From assembly GCF_016862435.1 (NCBI RefSeq), contig NZ_BOMY01000042.1, forward strand, positions 186,001 through 250,000: DNA of 64,000 nt, read 5' to 3'. The notes beneath the pieces are model-generated. The model was not told the origin of the DNA. It saw nothing but the letters and a program-made list of their open reading frames with translations, and searched no databases. Origin of the DNA: Paractinoplanes tereljensis (lineage in GTDB: Bacteria; Actinomycetota; Actinomycetes; Mycobacteriales; Micromonosporaceae). This document shows, one piece after another, positions 34,364 to 42,944 of this stretch. The stretch's first letter is position 1. Every line of letters begins with the position of its first letter. Both the position numbers and the translations under genes were made by a program.

Positions 34364-35065
34364 ATGCGACGCTTCCACGATGAGGATCTCGCCGGCGCCG
34401 AGTTCCGCGAGTGTGACCTGAGTCGAGTGCGGATGGTCGGCGTGGTCATGCAGGACGCCGAGATCGACGGCCTGATCACCAACCTGGTGGTCAACGGGGT
34501 CGAGGTGATGCCGTACGTCGAGGCGGAACTCGACCGCCGGCACCCGGTGCGGCTGCTGATCCGCTCGGATCGGCCGGACGACCTGCGAGCGGCCTGGCGG
34601 CAGCTGCGGGACGATTGGGCGACGACCACCGAGCGAGTTCGGTCCATGCCCGACAACAGCGAACACCAGGGTGTCGACGGCGAGTGGTCGATGGTCGAAA
34701 CCCTGCGCCACCTTGTCTTCGTGCACGACTGCTGGTTCCGGCGCTGCGTGCTCGGGCTCACCGAGCCGTTCACGGCCATGGGGCTGGGCCCGCCGCACAT
34801 CACGGACCTGGCGGACGAGCAGCCGAGCCTCGACGAGGTGCTCGCCGTACGCGTCCGGCAGGCTTCCGAGGTCGAGGCCTGGCTGGCCGAGGTCACCCCC
34901 GATCAGCTCGCGGCGACCGCGCCGGTTCCGGACGACGATCGATGGCCCCCGTACGCCAAGGGCCGGACCGTGCGGCAATGCCTCGGCACCGTGCTCAACG
35001 AGGAATGGGCGCACCATCGGTTCTGCCGGCGCGACCTGGACAAACTAGGTTCCGGAGGGTACTAG
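34364..35065 (+). CDS. Pentapeptide-repeat / DinB-like fusion protein (second copy)
   Basis: 233 residues from ATG 34364. The start shows pentapeptide-like residues (DLAGAEFRECDLSRVRMVGV) and the rest a DinB-like bundle with DGEWSMVETLRHLVFVHDCW and NEEWAHHRFCRRDLDKLG. It is the paralogue of 12878-13615: both share NGVxVxPxVxAEL, the TLRHL helix and the EWAHxR(Y/F)xRRDL end. Metal-binding His residues at the same positions suggest a conserved active site. Activity unknown. Confidence 0.85.
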   Translation: MRRFHDEDLAGAEFRECDLSRVRMVGVVMQDAEIDGLITNLVVNGVEVMPYVEAELDRRHPVRLLIRSDRPDDLRAAWRQLRDDWATTTERVRSMPDNSEHQGVDGEWSMVETLRHLVFVHDCWFRRCVLGLTEPFTAMGLGPPHITDLADEQPSLDEVLAVRVRQASEVEAWLAEVTPDQLAATAPVPDDDRWPPYAKGRTVRQCLGTVLNEEWAHHRFCRRDLDKLGSGGY

Positions 35066-35077
35066 GAGCGCAGGACC

Positions 35078-36001
35078 TCACACCTTTTCGAGCTCGGTGA
35101 TCAGGGCGCTGGACGCCTGGCTGAGGATGTTGCCACTGGCCTGGCTGAGCAACCGGTGGCAGCCGTTCAGCTCCACATAGATGTCCTCGTTCTCGCCCAG
35201 CTGCACAAGAGCGAACCGGCCGGCCGGTCTCGCGCAGGGCTTCGCCGGCGCATCCTCGGGCAGCAGACTCGCGATCGGCCCCCACTCTTCCACGGTGAGC
35301 ACAGTGCCCGTGGCGAAGACACCGCCCGGCCTGGTGCTGCCCTGCTCATCGGCCGGCACGTCATAGACACACAACCGCACCGGCAAGCCCGACGGCAGCC
35401 CGTACGTGATGATGGACGTCGGCGGCGTGCTCCGGGCGGCCACCGCGATCATGTCGGCCCAGGTCAGCTCGCAGTGAGCGGCGGCCGCCGCAGCGGCGGT
35501 GGCTTTGCTGATCTTGCGAGTGGCTACCGTCTTGAGGTGCAGGGCGGCGAAGGCATCGCTGAACTGCGCCACCGGCTTACCGCAATCGCCGGTGGGCACG
35601 CCCGGGTGCACCCACTGGCCCTGCGCGTCGAGCAGGGCGAACCAGGGCACGACGGCTTCGCCGGCGGGGCAGGAGACCTTCGCATACGGCCCGTCGGGCA
35701 AGCGCAACGCGGCGGCGACCGCGGCGACGTCGTCGGCCCGCAACTCAGCGGAGACCATGTCCTGGCCGTCAGCCGCCGTGGTGCACAGAACAATCGCGAC
35801 CGGGGTGAAATCGTCGCTGAGCGGCGCCAGCCACCGGGTCTCCACGGGGTTCACCGCGGGCGGATGCTGGGCTGAAGCGCACGACTGCCACCTCGCGTGC
35901 ACCTCGGGGGCGCCCCAATCGCGGTGCGCCGGCTGCTGCACGGACGGCTCGGACGCACACCCCGCCAGCACCAGGGCCAGCACCACGACCGTCGACCGCA
36001 T
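35078..36001 (-). CDS. Putative lipoprotein
   Basis: 307 residues from ATG 36001, preceded by GGGGGAGAG, which decides the start. The N-terminus MRSTVVVLALVLAGC is a lipoprotein signal with lipobox LAGC. The mature protein has paired Cys residues (in CASAQ, VLCTTA, VSCPAGE, GDCGKP, HCELTW, LCVYD, PCARP, GCHRLL), suggesting several disulfides. No known domain is recognised. It converges with the DinB-like gene and is divergent from the Fpg/Nei gene across 87 nt. Confidence 0.75.
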   Translation of the reverse strand: MRSTVVVLALVLAGCASEPSVQQPAHRDWGAPEVHARWQSCASAQHPPAVNPVETRWLAPLSDDFTPVAIVLCTTAADGQDMVSAELRADDVAAVAAALRLPDGPYAKVSCPAGEAVVPWFALLDAQGQWVHPGVPTGDCGKPVAQFSDAFAALHLKTVATRKISKATAAAAAAAHCELTWADMIAVAARSTPPTSIITYGLPSGLPVRLCVYDVPADEQGSTRPGGVFATGTVLTVEEWGPIASLLPEDAPAKPCARPAGRFALVQLGENEDIYVELNGCHRLLSQASGNILSQASSALITELEKV

Positions 36002-36088
36002 CTCTCCCCCATCGCCGTCCACCATCGGGCATGAGACGAGCGGTCGAACTGAAGGGTTCCGGGCGGTGATGTCTAGACTTTCGGGACC

Positions 36089-36910
36089 ATGCCTGAGTTG
36101 CCGGAAGTTGAGTCTGCTCGGTCGGTCATTGGGCGGGCCGCCCTCGACCGGGTCATTGCCGACGTCGACGACACCGACGCGTGGGTCTGCCGGCCTCATC
36201 GGGCCGGGGACATCCGGGTCGCGTTGGTCGGGCGTCGCCTCACCGCGGCCCATCGGCGGGGCAAGAGCATGTGGTGTGACACGTCCGAGGGTGGTCCGGT
36301 GCTCGGCATTCACCTCGGCATGTCCGGGAAGATCGTGATCGCCGGGGTGGACGGGGACGAGATCGACGGCGGCGACTACTGGGAGGGGCGCCGCAAACCG
36401 GGTGACTACCGGTGGGCGCGATTCACCGTCACCTTCGCGGACGGCGGGCGGCTGATGCTCGTCGATCCGCGACGGCTGGGACGCGTACGGCTGGATCCTC
36501 CGATTGAAGGTCTTGGGCCGGATGCGGCCGGCATCGGGCAGGCAGCCTTCGTCCGGGCCGTCACCGGCGGGATCGTGCCGGTCAAGGGGCGCCTGCTGGA
36601 CCAGCATCTGGTCGCGGGGATCGGCAATCTGCTCGCCGATCAGATCCTCTGGCAGGCGAAGATCGATCCGGCGCGGCCGGGTGACCAGATCACCCGGGCC
36701 GAGGCCGGGCGACTCTTCCGGGCCACCCGGGACGCCGTCGGCGCGGCGCTGCGCGACGGCGGCGTGCACACCCTGCCGATCATCGCGCACCGGCACGCGG
36801 GCGGCCGATGCCCCCGGGACGGCGCACCGATGGTCCACGGCACGGTCAGCGGCCGGACGACCTGGTGGTGTTCGCGGGAGCAGGTCACTCGTTCGGGGGA
36901 CGTCGGCTGA
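36089..36910 (+). CDS. Fpg/Nei-family DNA glycosylase with degenerate zinc finger
   Basis: 273 residues. It starts MPELPEVE, placing the catalytic Pro1/Glu2 of the family exactly at the N-terminus after Met removal. The helix-two-turn-helix is present (QHLVAGIGNLLADQILWQAK). LGIHLGMSGKI and the DPRRLGRV segment are family-typical. The C-terminal zinc finger should read CxxC-x16-CxxC but here is RCPRDGAPMVHG ... TWWCSREQ, so the second Cys of each pair is Asp and Glu. The protein may therefore lack zinc and hold the finger by other means, as in some actinobacterial or plant members. Likely role: excision of oxidised or ring-opened bases. Confidence 0.88.
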   Translation: MPELPEVESARSVIGRAALDRVIADVDDTDAWVCRPHRAGDIRVALVGRRLTAAHRRGKSMWCDTSEGGPVLGIHLGMSGKIVIAGVDGDEIDGGDYWEGRRKPGDYRWARFTVTFADGGRLMLVDPRRLGRVRLDPPIEGLGPDAAGIGQAAFVRAVTGGIVPVKGRLLDQHLVAGIGNLLADQILWQAKIDPARPGDQITRAEAGRLFRATRDAVGAALRDGGVHTLPIIAHRHAGGRCPRDGAPMVHGTVSGRTTWWCSREQVTRSGDVG

Positions 36911-36965
36911 CGGAAAGCCGACCGGCACGGTCCGCAGCGGTTCGGCTACTCCCGATAATCGCGGC

Positions 36966-37599
36966 ATGTCACGACGGACCGTCATCATCACGGGTGCATC
37001 CAGCGGGATCGGGGCGGCGGTCGCGCGGCGGCTGGGCGCGATGGGCTTCACGGTGTACGCGGCCGCCCGCCGGGTCGAGGAGGTGCCGCCCGACGACGGG
37101 ATCGTCGCGGTGAAGGCCGACCTCAGCGACCACGCGTCGCTGGAGCAACTGGTGCGGCAGGCGATCGACGAGACCGGCCGGATCGACGTGCTGGTCAACA
37201 ACGCGGGGTACGGCGCGATGGGCTCGGTCGAGGAAGTGCCGACCGAGGAGGCGCGCCGCCAGTTCGAGGTCAACGTGATCGGGCCGGCCCGGCTCACCCA
37301 GCTCGTGGTGCCGCACATGCGCGAGCGTGGACGCGGCCGAATCGGAGCAGGCGAAAGCGCTGGCCACGTCGCACCGGACCGCAAATGACAACCCGCGGAT
37401 CACCTCGTCCCCGGAGTCGGTGGCCGCGGTGGTGGTGCAGGCGATCCGGGCGCGCCGGCCGCTGACCCGGTACGCCGCCGGGACCGGGGCGAAACCGCTG
37501 CTGCTGGCCCGCCGCCTGCTGCCGGACCGTACGTTCGACGCACTGATGGCCCAGGTGTTCGGCGTACGGCACAAACGGGGTGATCATCGGACGGCCTGA
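36966..37599 (+). pseudogene. SDR-family oxidoreductase with internal deletion
   Basis: From ATG 36966 the first 120 residues are a normal short-chain dehydrogenase: TGASSGIGAAVARRLGAMGF, ADLSDH, VLVNNAGYGAMGSVEEVP and the helix to RERGRGRI. The frame then stops at 37388. The expected C-terminus resumes in another frame from about 37327: DAAESEQAKALATSHRTAND and SVAAVVVQAIRARRPLTRYA, GTGAKPLLLARRLLP. Roughly 100 residues, including the catalytic Ser and YxxxK, are absent at the junction near 37320-37345. An internal deletion with a frameshift explains this; the gene is very probably dead. Confidence 0.75.
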
Positions 37600-37618
37600 G
37601 CTGGCTACGCTGGTCGGC

Positions 37619-38104
37619 ATGAGCATCTATGACCTCCCGATCGCCGACCTTCAGGGCAAACCGCTGGATCTCGGGCAATTCAGCGGCACGGCGGCCCTGG
37701 TCGTCAACGTCGCCTCCAAGTGCGGCCTCACCCCGCAGTACGCGGTGCTGGAGGAGCTGCACGAGCGGTACGCCGGTCGCGGCTTCACCGTGCTGGGCGT
37801 GCCGTGCAACCAGTTCGGCGGGCAGGAGCCGGGCAGCTCCGAGGAGATCGCCGAGTTCTGCAGCGCGACCTACGGCGTGACCTTCCCGATGACCGAGAAG
37901 GTGGAGGTCAACGGGGACGGCCGGCACCCGCTCTACCAGCAGCTGGTCGACGAGCCGGACGCCGACGGCTACACCGGCGACATCCGGTGGAACTTCGAGA
38001 AGTTCCTGGTCGGCCCGGACGGCACGGTGCGCGCCCGGTTCGGCCCGCGCACCGCGCCCGACGACCCCACGGTGGTCGAAGCTATCGAGGCAGCCCTGCG
38101 CTGA
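37619..38104 (+). CDS. Glutathione peroxidase family protein (Cys-type)
   Basis: 161 residues from ATG 37619. The peroxidatic Cys lies in NVASKCGLTPQY; Gln in PCNQFGGQEPG and Trp-Asn in WNFEKFLVGPDG complete the family tetrad. A Cys in PCNQF and one in EFCSATYG could serve as resolving Cys. Such enzymes in bacteria usually take electrons from thioredoxin rather than glutathione, and reduce hydrogen or lipid peroxides. The 3' end overlaps the convergent oxidoreductase by 23 nt. Confidence 0.92.
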   Translation: MSIYDLPIADLQGKPLDLGQFSGTAALVVNVASKCGLTPQYAVLEELHERYAGRGFTVLGVPCNQFGGQEPGSSEEIAEFCSATYGVTFPMTEKVEVNGDGRHPLYQQLVDEPDADGYTGDIRWNFEKFLVGPDGTVRARFGPRTAPDDPTVVEAIEAALR

Positions 38105-39113
38105 CGTCGACGAGCACCTTGCCGACCGTGCCGCTCTCGACCGCGCGGTGCGCGTCGGCGGTGCGGTCGAGCGGGAAGCGCGTCAACGGCAGGCCGTGCT
38201 CCTCGCCGACCGGCAGGGCACCGTCGGCCACCGCGGCGGCGACATCGGCGGCCGCCGCGGCCAGCGCGGCCGAGCCGACGGTGTAGAGCACCAGGAACTG
38301 GAAGCGCGTGTTGAGCGTCATGTTCTGCCGCACGTCCAGCTGGACCGGCTTGCCGCCGTCGTTGGCGTAGGTCGCGATCACCCCGCGGGTGCGCAGCACG
38401 GCCAGGTCGAGCGCCAGGTTCGCGCCGAGCGCCACCTCGGCGACGATGTCGACGCCGCCGGGAGCGATCTCGCGGATCGCGGCGACCGGGTCACCCTCGC
38501 GGTAGTTGAGCACATGGTGGGCGCCGGCCGCGGTGGCCAGCGCGGCCTTGGCCGGGCCGCTGATCGTGCTGATCACGGTGGCACCGGCCCACCGGGCCAG
38601 CTGGATGACCGCGTGCCCGACCGCGCCCGCTCCCCCGGCGGCCAGCACCACTTTGCCGTCGAGCGCGCCCGGGTGCAGGCGCGCCGGGCCGTCCTCGGCG
38701 ACGGTGAGGGCGCGGTGGGCGGTGAGCGCGGGCACGCCGAGCGAGGCACCCAGGTCGAAGCCGGCCCCGGCGGGCAACGGCACGGCGTTTGAAGCCGGCA
38801 CGACGGTGTACTCGGCGGCCGTCCCGGTCGGCCGTCCGGCGGTGGCCATGAACAGCCACACCGGCTCGCCGACCCGCGCCGGGTCGACGCCAGAACCGAC
38901 CGCGGAAATCACGCCGGCGCCGTCCAGATGCGGGGTGACCTCGGGGAACTTCTTCGGATTGGTGGCGCCGGAGCGCGTCTTCCAGTCGGTCGGGTTGACC
39001 CCGGAGACGGCGATCCGGACCTGCACCTCACCCGGACCGGGCTGCGGCAGATCGCGGTCGACCAGCTCGAGAACGCCGGAGTCGCCGTTGTCGCGGTAGA
39101 TGATCGCCTTCAT
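38082..39113 (-). CDS. NADPH:quinone reductase-like MDR oxidoreductase
   Basis: 343 residues from ATG 39113. Medium-chain dehydrogenase without structural or catalytic zinc ligands: the N-terminus has GEVQVRIAVSGVNPTDWKTR, and the nucleotide fold shows AAGGAGAVGHAVIQLARWAG. Members reduce quinones or enals with NADPH. Convergent with the peroxidase gene. A separate EamA transporter gene starts 900 nt upstream in the same direction, with only 8 nt between its stop and this start; the two may be cotranscribed. Confidence 0.88.
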   Translation of the reverse strand: MKAIIYRDNGDSGVLELVDRDLPQPGPGEVQVRIAVSGVNPTDWKTRSGATNPKKFPEVTPHLDGAGVISAVGSGVDPARVGEPVWLFMATAGRPTGTAAEYTVVPASNAVPLPAGAGFDLGASLGVPALTAHRALTVAEDGPARLHPGALDGKVVLAAGGAGAVGHAVIQLARWAGATVISTISGPAKAALATAAGAHHVLNYREGDPVAAIREIAPGGVDIVAEVALGANLALDLAVLRTRGVIATYANDGGKPVQLDVRQNMTLNTRFQFLVLYTVGSAALAAAAADVAAAVADGALPVGEEHGLPLTRFPLDRTADAHRAVESGTVGKVLVDVSAGLPR

Positions 39114-39121
39114 GTCTCAAC

Positions 39122-40015
39122 CTAAGCAGAACGCCGGGCCGAACCGGAACGCCGGGACACCGCGACACCCGCGAGGCACAGCGCGCCACCGGCCAGAGTG
39201 AGCCACCCCGGCACTTCGGAAAGAAAAAGCCAGGACATCAAGACCACCAGGGCCGGTACGACGTACGTCGTAGCACCCAATTTGCCGGCCGTGGTGCGAG
39301 CCAACGCGTACGCCCAGGTGGTGAACGCGATCGCGGTCGGCCCCACGCCCAAATAGATCATGTTCAGGGTCGCGGGCAACGGCGCGTCGGCCACCTCCCC
39401 GACGAGCACCCCGGCGAACGGCAGCAGCGCGACCGCGGCGACCAGCGCCGACCAGAAGGTGATCTGCAGGGCGCTGCCGTGCCGCAGCGCCGGCTTCTGC
39501 GCGACCACCCCGATCGCGTAGGTGATCGCGGCCAGCAGGCAGAGCAGCACGCCGAGCAGCGACGATCCGCCGCCGCCGGACATCGACAGGCCGACGACCG
39601 CGGTGCCGGCGAACGACACCGCGATGCCGATCCACAGCTGCCGGGTCGTCGCCTCGCCCAGCAGCAGGGCGCTGAGCAGCGCGATCAGGATCGGCCCGAC
39701 GTTGACGATCAGCGCGGCGGTGCCGGCGTCGACCAGGCGCTCGCCCCAGTTGAGAAAGACCATGTAGCCGCCGAACCAGAGCAGCCCGGAGGTCAGGATG
39801 CCCGGCCAGGCCGCCCGGGCGGGGAAGCCGACCCGGCGGACCAGGGCGAACGCGCCCAGCAGCAGCGCCGCGGTGGCCAGCCGGCCGAGCGCGAGCGCAC
39901 CGGGCGAGTACGCCGAGCCGGCACTGCGGATCGAGACGAACGCCGATGCCCAGAAGAGCACGGTCACGCCCGCGGCGATGACGGCGCCGTGCCGGACTCT
40001 CGGGATGATCGACAT
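39122..40015 (-). CDS. EamA/DMT-family transporter
   Basis: 297 residues from ATG 40015 with ten hydrophobic segments in two EamA repeats. Visible are FWASAFVSIRSAGSAYSPGA, the SGLLWFGGYMVFLNWGERLV region, and in the second half GVGPTAIAFTTWAYALARTT and KLGATTYVVPALVVLMSWLF. Members export amino acids, nucleotide sugars or other metabolites; substrate unknown. Its upstream region is a chitinase remnant, so its promoter lies within that fragment. Confidence 0.9.
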   Translation of the reverse strand: MSIIPRVRHGAVIAAGVTVLFWASAFVSIRSAGSAYSPGALALGRLATAALLLGAFALVRRVGFPARAAWPGILTSGLLWFGGYMVFLNWGERLVDAGTAALIVNVGPILIALLSALLLGEATTRQLWIGIAVSFAGTAVVGLSMSGGGGSSLLGVLLCLLAAITYAIGVVAQKPALRHGSALQITFWSALVAAVALLPFAGVLVGEVADAPLPATLNMIYLGVGPTAIAFTTWAYALARTTAGKLGATTYVVPALVVLMSWLFLSEVPGWLTLAGGALCLAGVAVSRRSGSARRSA

Positions 40016-40029
40016 GCGCGGAAGCTAAC

Positions 40030-40482
40030 ACCGGCGCCCCGGACGGCCAACCGAGATACGAGCCGCAGAAAAATAACCTCAAGAACGTCACGCTCGCCTT
40101 CATCACCGCGTCGGCCTGCAAGGCGATGTGGTTCAACGCGTACGACCCGCGGCAGGGCTGGGCCCGCGACCAGATCGACGCCGTCCGGGCCCGGGGCGGT
40201 GACGTGAAGATCTCGTTCGGCGGGGCCACCGGCATCGAGCTGGCCCAGGCCTGCACCAGCGTCGCCGCACTGCAGGCCGAGTATCAGGCGGTGGTCACCG
40301 CGTACAACCTGAAGTACATCGACCTCGACATCGAGGGCGCCGCCACCGCCGATCCCACCTCGGTGGCCCGCCGCTCGCAGGCGCTGGCCGCCCTGCAGCG
40401 CGCCAACCCCGGCCTGCGGTGCACGAACATCAGCCAGCAGCCCTACGAGTTCAGCAAGATCTTCGCCGGGTACGGAGGCTGA
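40030..40482 (+). pseudogene. GH18 chitinase fragment
   Basis: In frame from about 40030, without a start codon of its own, this encodes NLKNVTLAFITASACKAMWF, ARGGDVKISFGGATG, YNLKYIDLDIEGAATADPTS and RRSQALAALQRANPGLRC. The DIEG with its catalytic Glu and the SFGGATG strand are GH18 hallmarks, but the signal peptide, the first barrel strand and the entire second half of the barrel are missing. The stop is at 40480-40482, overlapping the GH10 gene's 3' end. It is a remnant of a secreted chitinase. Confidence 0.75.
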
Positions 40483-41678
40483 CCGGGAGAGATCGAGAAG
40501 GCCACGCCGTCGGCGGTGTAGTCACCGAAGAAACCTGACACGGTGACCTCGCCGTCGGCGGACGTGCGCATCTCGGTCGGCGGCAGCCACCACTCCCCCT
40601 TGATCAGGCCGGCCAGGGCGTCGTACGACGGCTTGCGGCTGCCGTCGGCCCGCAGCAGCCCGACCGGCGCGCCCAGCCAGGCCCCGTCGTCGGTGATCCC
40701 CCAGTAATTGATCGCCTGCACCGCCGGATGCCCGACCAGCGACCGGTAGTGCCGGACGATCTCGGCGGCCTGCCGCTCCTCCCCCTCGGGCGTGCTCGGC
40801 CAGGACGGGATCTGGTAGTCGTTGAGGTCCTGGATCTCGGCCGGCATCAGGTCACCGGAGAGCAGCGTCGTCTCGGTCATGTGCAGCGGAAGCCCGAACC
40901 GAGCAAACCGGTCGAGCGTCTTCTGCATGTACTCCTCGCCCCGATAACCCTGGTGCATGTGGGTCTGCAGGCCGATCGCATCGATCCGGATGCCGGCTTC
41001 CAAAACCCCTTCGATCAGGATTTCGTACGCCGAGGAAAGGTCGAAATCGTTCAGGATGAGTGTCGCCCCCGGGTTGGCCGCGCGTGCCTCCTCGAACGCC
41101 ATCCGCACCATCGCGATCCGGCCGCGGTCCCAGGCGAGCGGGGTGATCGCGTTGTCCCCGTTGCTGAAGACCGGCATGATCACCGTCTCGTTGATGGCGT
41201 CCCACACGTCGATCAGCCCGGCGTAGCCACCGGCCAGGTCACGGATCCGGGCCCGGGTGAGTGCCTCCACCTCATCGAGCTCGAGCCCGAGCAGCCAGTC
41301 CGGCTGCACGGTGTGCCAGAGCAGCGGATGCCCTTTGACCGTGACGCCGCGCTCGGCCAGCCAGCGCGCGGTTTTTTCCAGACGCACCGCGTCCGTGGCA
41401 CCGCGCCGCGGCTCGTAGCCACCCCAGTAGAACGGCAACGTCGCGGTGTTGAACAGCCCGAGCCACGCGTCGGCGAGGGTGTCCAGGTCGATGTGCTCGC
41501 CGCCGCCGAAGTAGCCGGGCTGGCCGGGACCCCCGACCGGGCGGATGAAGTCGAAGCCGATGTTGCCGAAGGCGAAGTCGTGCCGCTGCTGAGCGACGGT
41601 GACCACCCGGTCGGCGAACGGATGGCCGTCCGGCCCGAGCACGGTGAGCGTGACCTCGCCGATGCGGTGCTTCATCAT
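40443..41678 (-). CDS. GH10 glycosidase (endo-xylanase-like), cytoplasmic
   Basis: 411 residues from ATG 41678, with GGGAGGCGTCAG upstream; a second ATG is at 41675. A short N-terminal beta-domain (about 1-45) is followed by a GH10 barrel. The acid/base Glu is in IDVWDAINETV, the nucleophile Glu in GLPLHMTETTLL, and the HPLLWHTVQPDW segment is typical of the family. There is no signal peptide, so it probably acts inside the cell on imported oligosaccharides, unlike classical secreted xylanases. It is divergent from the LacI gene and has a matching GTTTCGCGC motif in its leader. The C-terminal 70 residues form an additional beta-rich tail (VTVSGFFGDYTADG). Confidence 0.9.
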   Translation of the reverse strand: MMKHRIGEVTLTVLGPDGHPFADRVVTVAQQRHDFAFGNIGFDFIRPVGGPGQPGYFGGGEHIDLDTLADAWLGLFNTATLPFYWGGYEPRRGATDAVRLEKTARWLAERGVTVKGHPLLWHTVQPDWLLGLELDEVEALTRARIRDLAGGYAGLIDVWDAINETVIMPVFSNGDNAITPLAWDRGRIAMVRMAFEEARAANPGATLILNDFDLSSAYEILIEGVLEAGIRIDAIGLQTHMHQGYRGEEYMQKTLDRFARFGLPLHMTETTLLSGDLMPAEIQDLNDYQIPSWPSTPEGEERQAAEIVRHYRSLVGHPAVQAINYWGITDDGAWLGAPVGLLRADGSRKPSYDALAGLIKGEWWLPPTEMRTSADGEVTVSGFFGDYTADGVAFSISPGQPPYPAKILLNS

Positions 41679-41702
41679 CTGACGCCTCCCGAAGAGAGAA
41701 AA

Positions 41703-41723
41703 GTTTCGCGCGAGATTGCGAAA
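41703..41723. promoter_or_regulatory. Candidate LacI-type operator (GH10 side)
   Basis: GTTTCGCGCGA at 41703-41713 is identical to a motif at 42834-42844 in the promoter of the binding-protein operon. Within it TTTCGC (41704-41709) and GCGAAA (41718-41723) form an inverted repeat with an 8-nt spacer. It lies 25 nt upstream of the GH10 start and about 53 nt upstream of the LacI start. Confidence 0.6.
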
Positions 41724-41775
41724 TTGTCGTAGGCAACGGCAGCATAGGTCAACCACTCCGCCCACAGATAGGGTG

Positions 41776-42813
41776 ATGCGCATGCCCCGAGCGACCTCCC
41801 GAGCGACTCTCTTCGAGGTCGCCGCCCTGGCCGACGTGTCGGTGTCGACCGTCTCCAAGGTGCTCAACGGCCGGGCCGGCGTCTCCGACGAGACCCGCGC
41901 ACGCATCGAGGCACTCCTGCAGGACCACCGCTACCAGCAGCGCAGCGGCAAACGCCAGGCCGCGCCGCTGCTCGACGTGCTCTGCTACGAGGTGGACAGC
42001 CCGTTCGGCAGTGAGGTCCTCGCCAGCATCGAGCAGTCGACCCGGCAGCAGCGGATCGGCATGGTGCTCAGCGGCGCCACCGAGCAGGCCACGCCGTACG
42101 AGCACTGGGTTGATGATGTTCTCCGGCGGCAGCCGGTCGGGGTTGTCCTGATCGCCTGCAAGCTGTCGGCCGACGACCGGCAGCGGCTGCGCTCGCGCAA
42201 CATTCCGCTGGTCATGGTCGATCCGGCCGGCACCCCGGCGCCGGACACCCCGTCGATCGGCTCGGCCGACTGGAGTGGCGGCTACCAGGCCACCCGGCAC
42301 CTGATCGACCTCGGGCACACCCGGATCGGCATCATCACCGGCCCGGCCGACATGATGGCCTCGACCGCCCGGCTCTCCGGCTATCGCGCCGCGCTCGACT
42401 CGGCCGGCCTGACCAGCGAACCCGAGCTGATCCGGCCCGGCCACTTCCACCACGCCGACGGCCTCGAGCAGGGTAGGGCTCTGCTCTCGCTGCCCGACCG
42501 GCCGACCGCGATCTTCGCCTCCTCCGACCTGTACGCGCTGGGCGTCTACGAGGCCGCCCGCACGCTGGGCCTGAGCATCCCGGCCGACCTCAGCGTGGTC
42601 GGTTACGACGACCTGACCATCGCGCAGTGGGCCGGCCCGCCGCTGACCACCGTGCACGTGCCCCTGGTGGCGATGGCCGAGCAGGCGGTGCGCCTGGTGA
42701 TGCGGTTGAACGACGAGCCTGAGATGGCCTTCAGCCGGATCGACATCGACACGACGCTGGTGGTCCGCGGCAGCACCGCTGCACCGGTCGCTGCGCGAAA
42801 CATTTCCAACTGA
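41776..42813 (+). CDS. LacI family transcriptional regulator
   Basis: 345 residues from ATG 41776 (GTG 41773 and ATG 41782 are close alternatives). The HTH is LFEVAALADVSVSTVSKVLN with the hinge helix GRAGVSDETRARIE. The periplasmic-binding-like core shows HLIDLGHTRIGIITGP and the C-lobe AIFASSDLYALGVYEAAR. It lies between the GH10 gene and the ABC operon and likely represses both until a sugar effector binds. A third GTTTCGCGC copy, inverted, lies inside its own 3' end. Confidence 0.9.
   Translation: MRMPRATSRATLFEVAALADVSVSTVSKVLNGRAGVSDETRARIEALLQDHRYQQRSGKRQAAPLLDVLCYEVDSPFGSEVLASIEQSTRQQRIGMVLSGATEQATPYEHWVDDVLRRQPVGVVLIACKLSADDRQRLRSRNIPLVMVDPAGTPAPDTPSIGSADWSGGYQATRHLIDLGHTRIGIITGPADMMASTARLSGYRAALDSAGLTSEPELIRPGHFHHADGLEQGRALLSLPDRPTAIFASSDLYALGVYEAARTLGLSIPADLSVVGYDDLTIAQWAGPPLTTVHVPLVAMAEQAVRLVMRLNDEPEMAFSRIDIDTTLVVRGSTAAPVAARNISN
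42793..42801. promoter_or_regulatory. Inverted third copy of the GTTTCGCGC motif
   Basis: The plus strand reads GCGCGAAAC (reverse complement GTTTCGCGC) within the last codons of the LacI gene, about 33 nt upstream of the operator in the operon promoter. Two sites in opposite orientation could allow looping or cooperative binding. Confidence 0.45.
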
Positions 42814-42823
42814 TCAGGAAACC

Positions 42824-42853
42824 TTGACGCAAACGTTTCGCGCGACCTAGCCT
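42824..42853 (+). promoter_or_regulatory. Promoter with embedded LacI-type operator
   Basis: TTGACG (42824-42829) and TAGCCT (42848-42853) are spaced 18 nt and resemble -35 and -10 elements. Between them lies AAACGTTT followed by CGCGCGA, so a repressor bound here would exclude RNA polymerase. The operon's first gene starts 92 nt downstream of the -10. Confidence 0.55.
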
Positions 42854-42944
42854 CAGTCGCACAACACGAAACATCGTCGTAACGGCTCTCGCCGACCCAA
42901 CCCCAATTTCTTTCTTGACTCCATCTATGAATGGAGAGGGTTCC

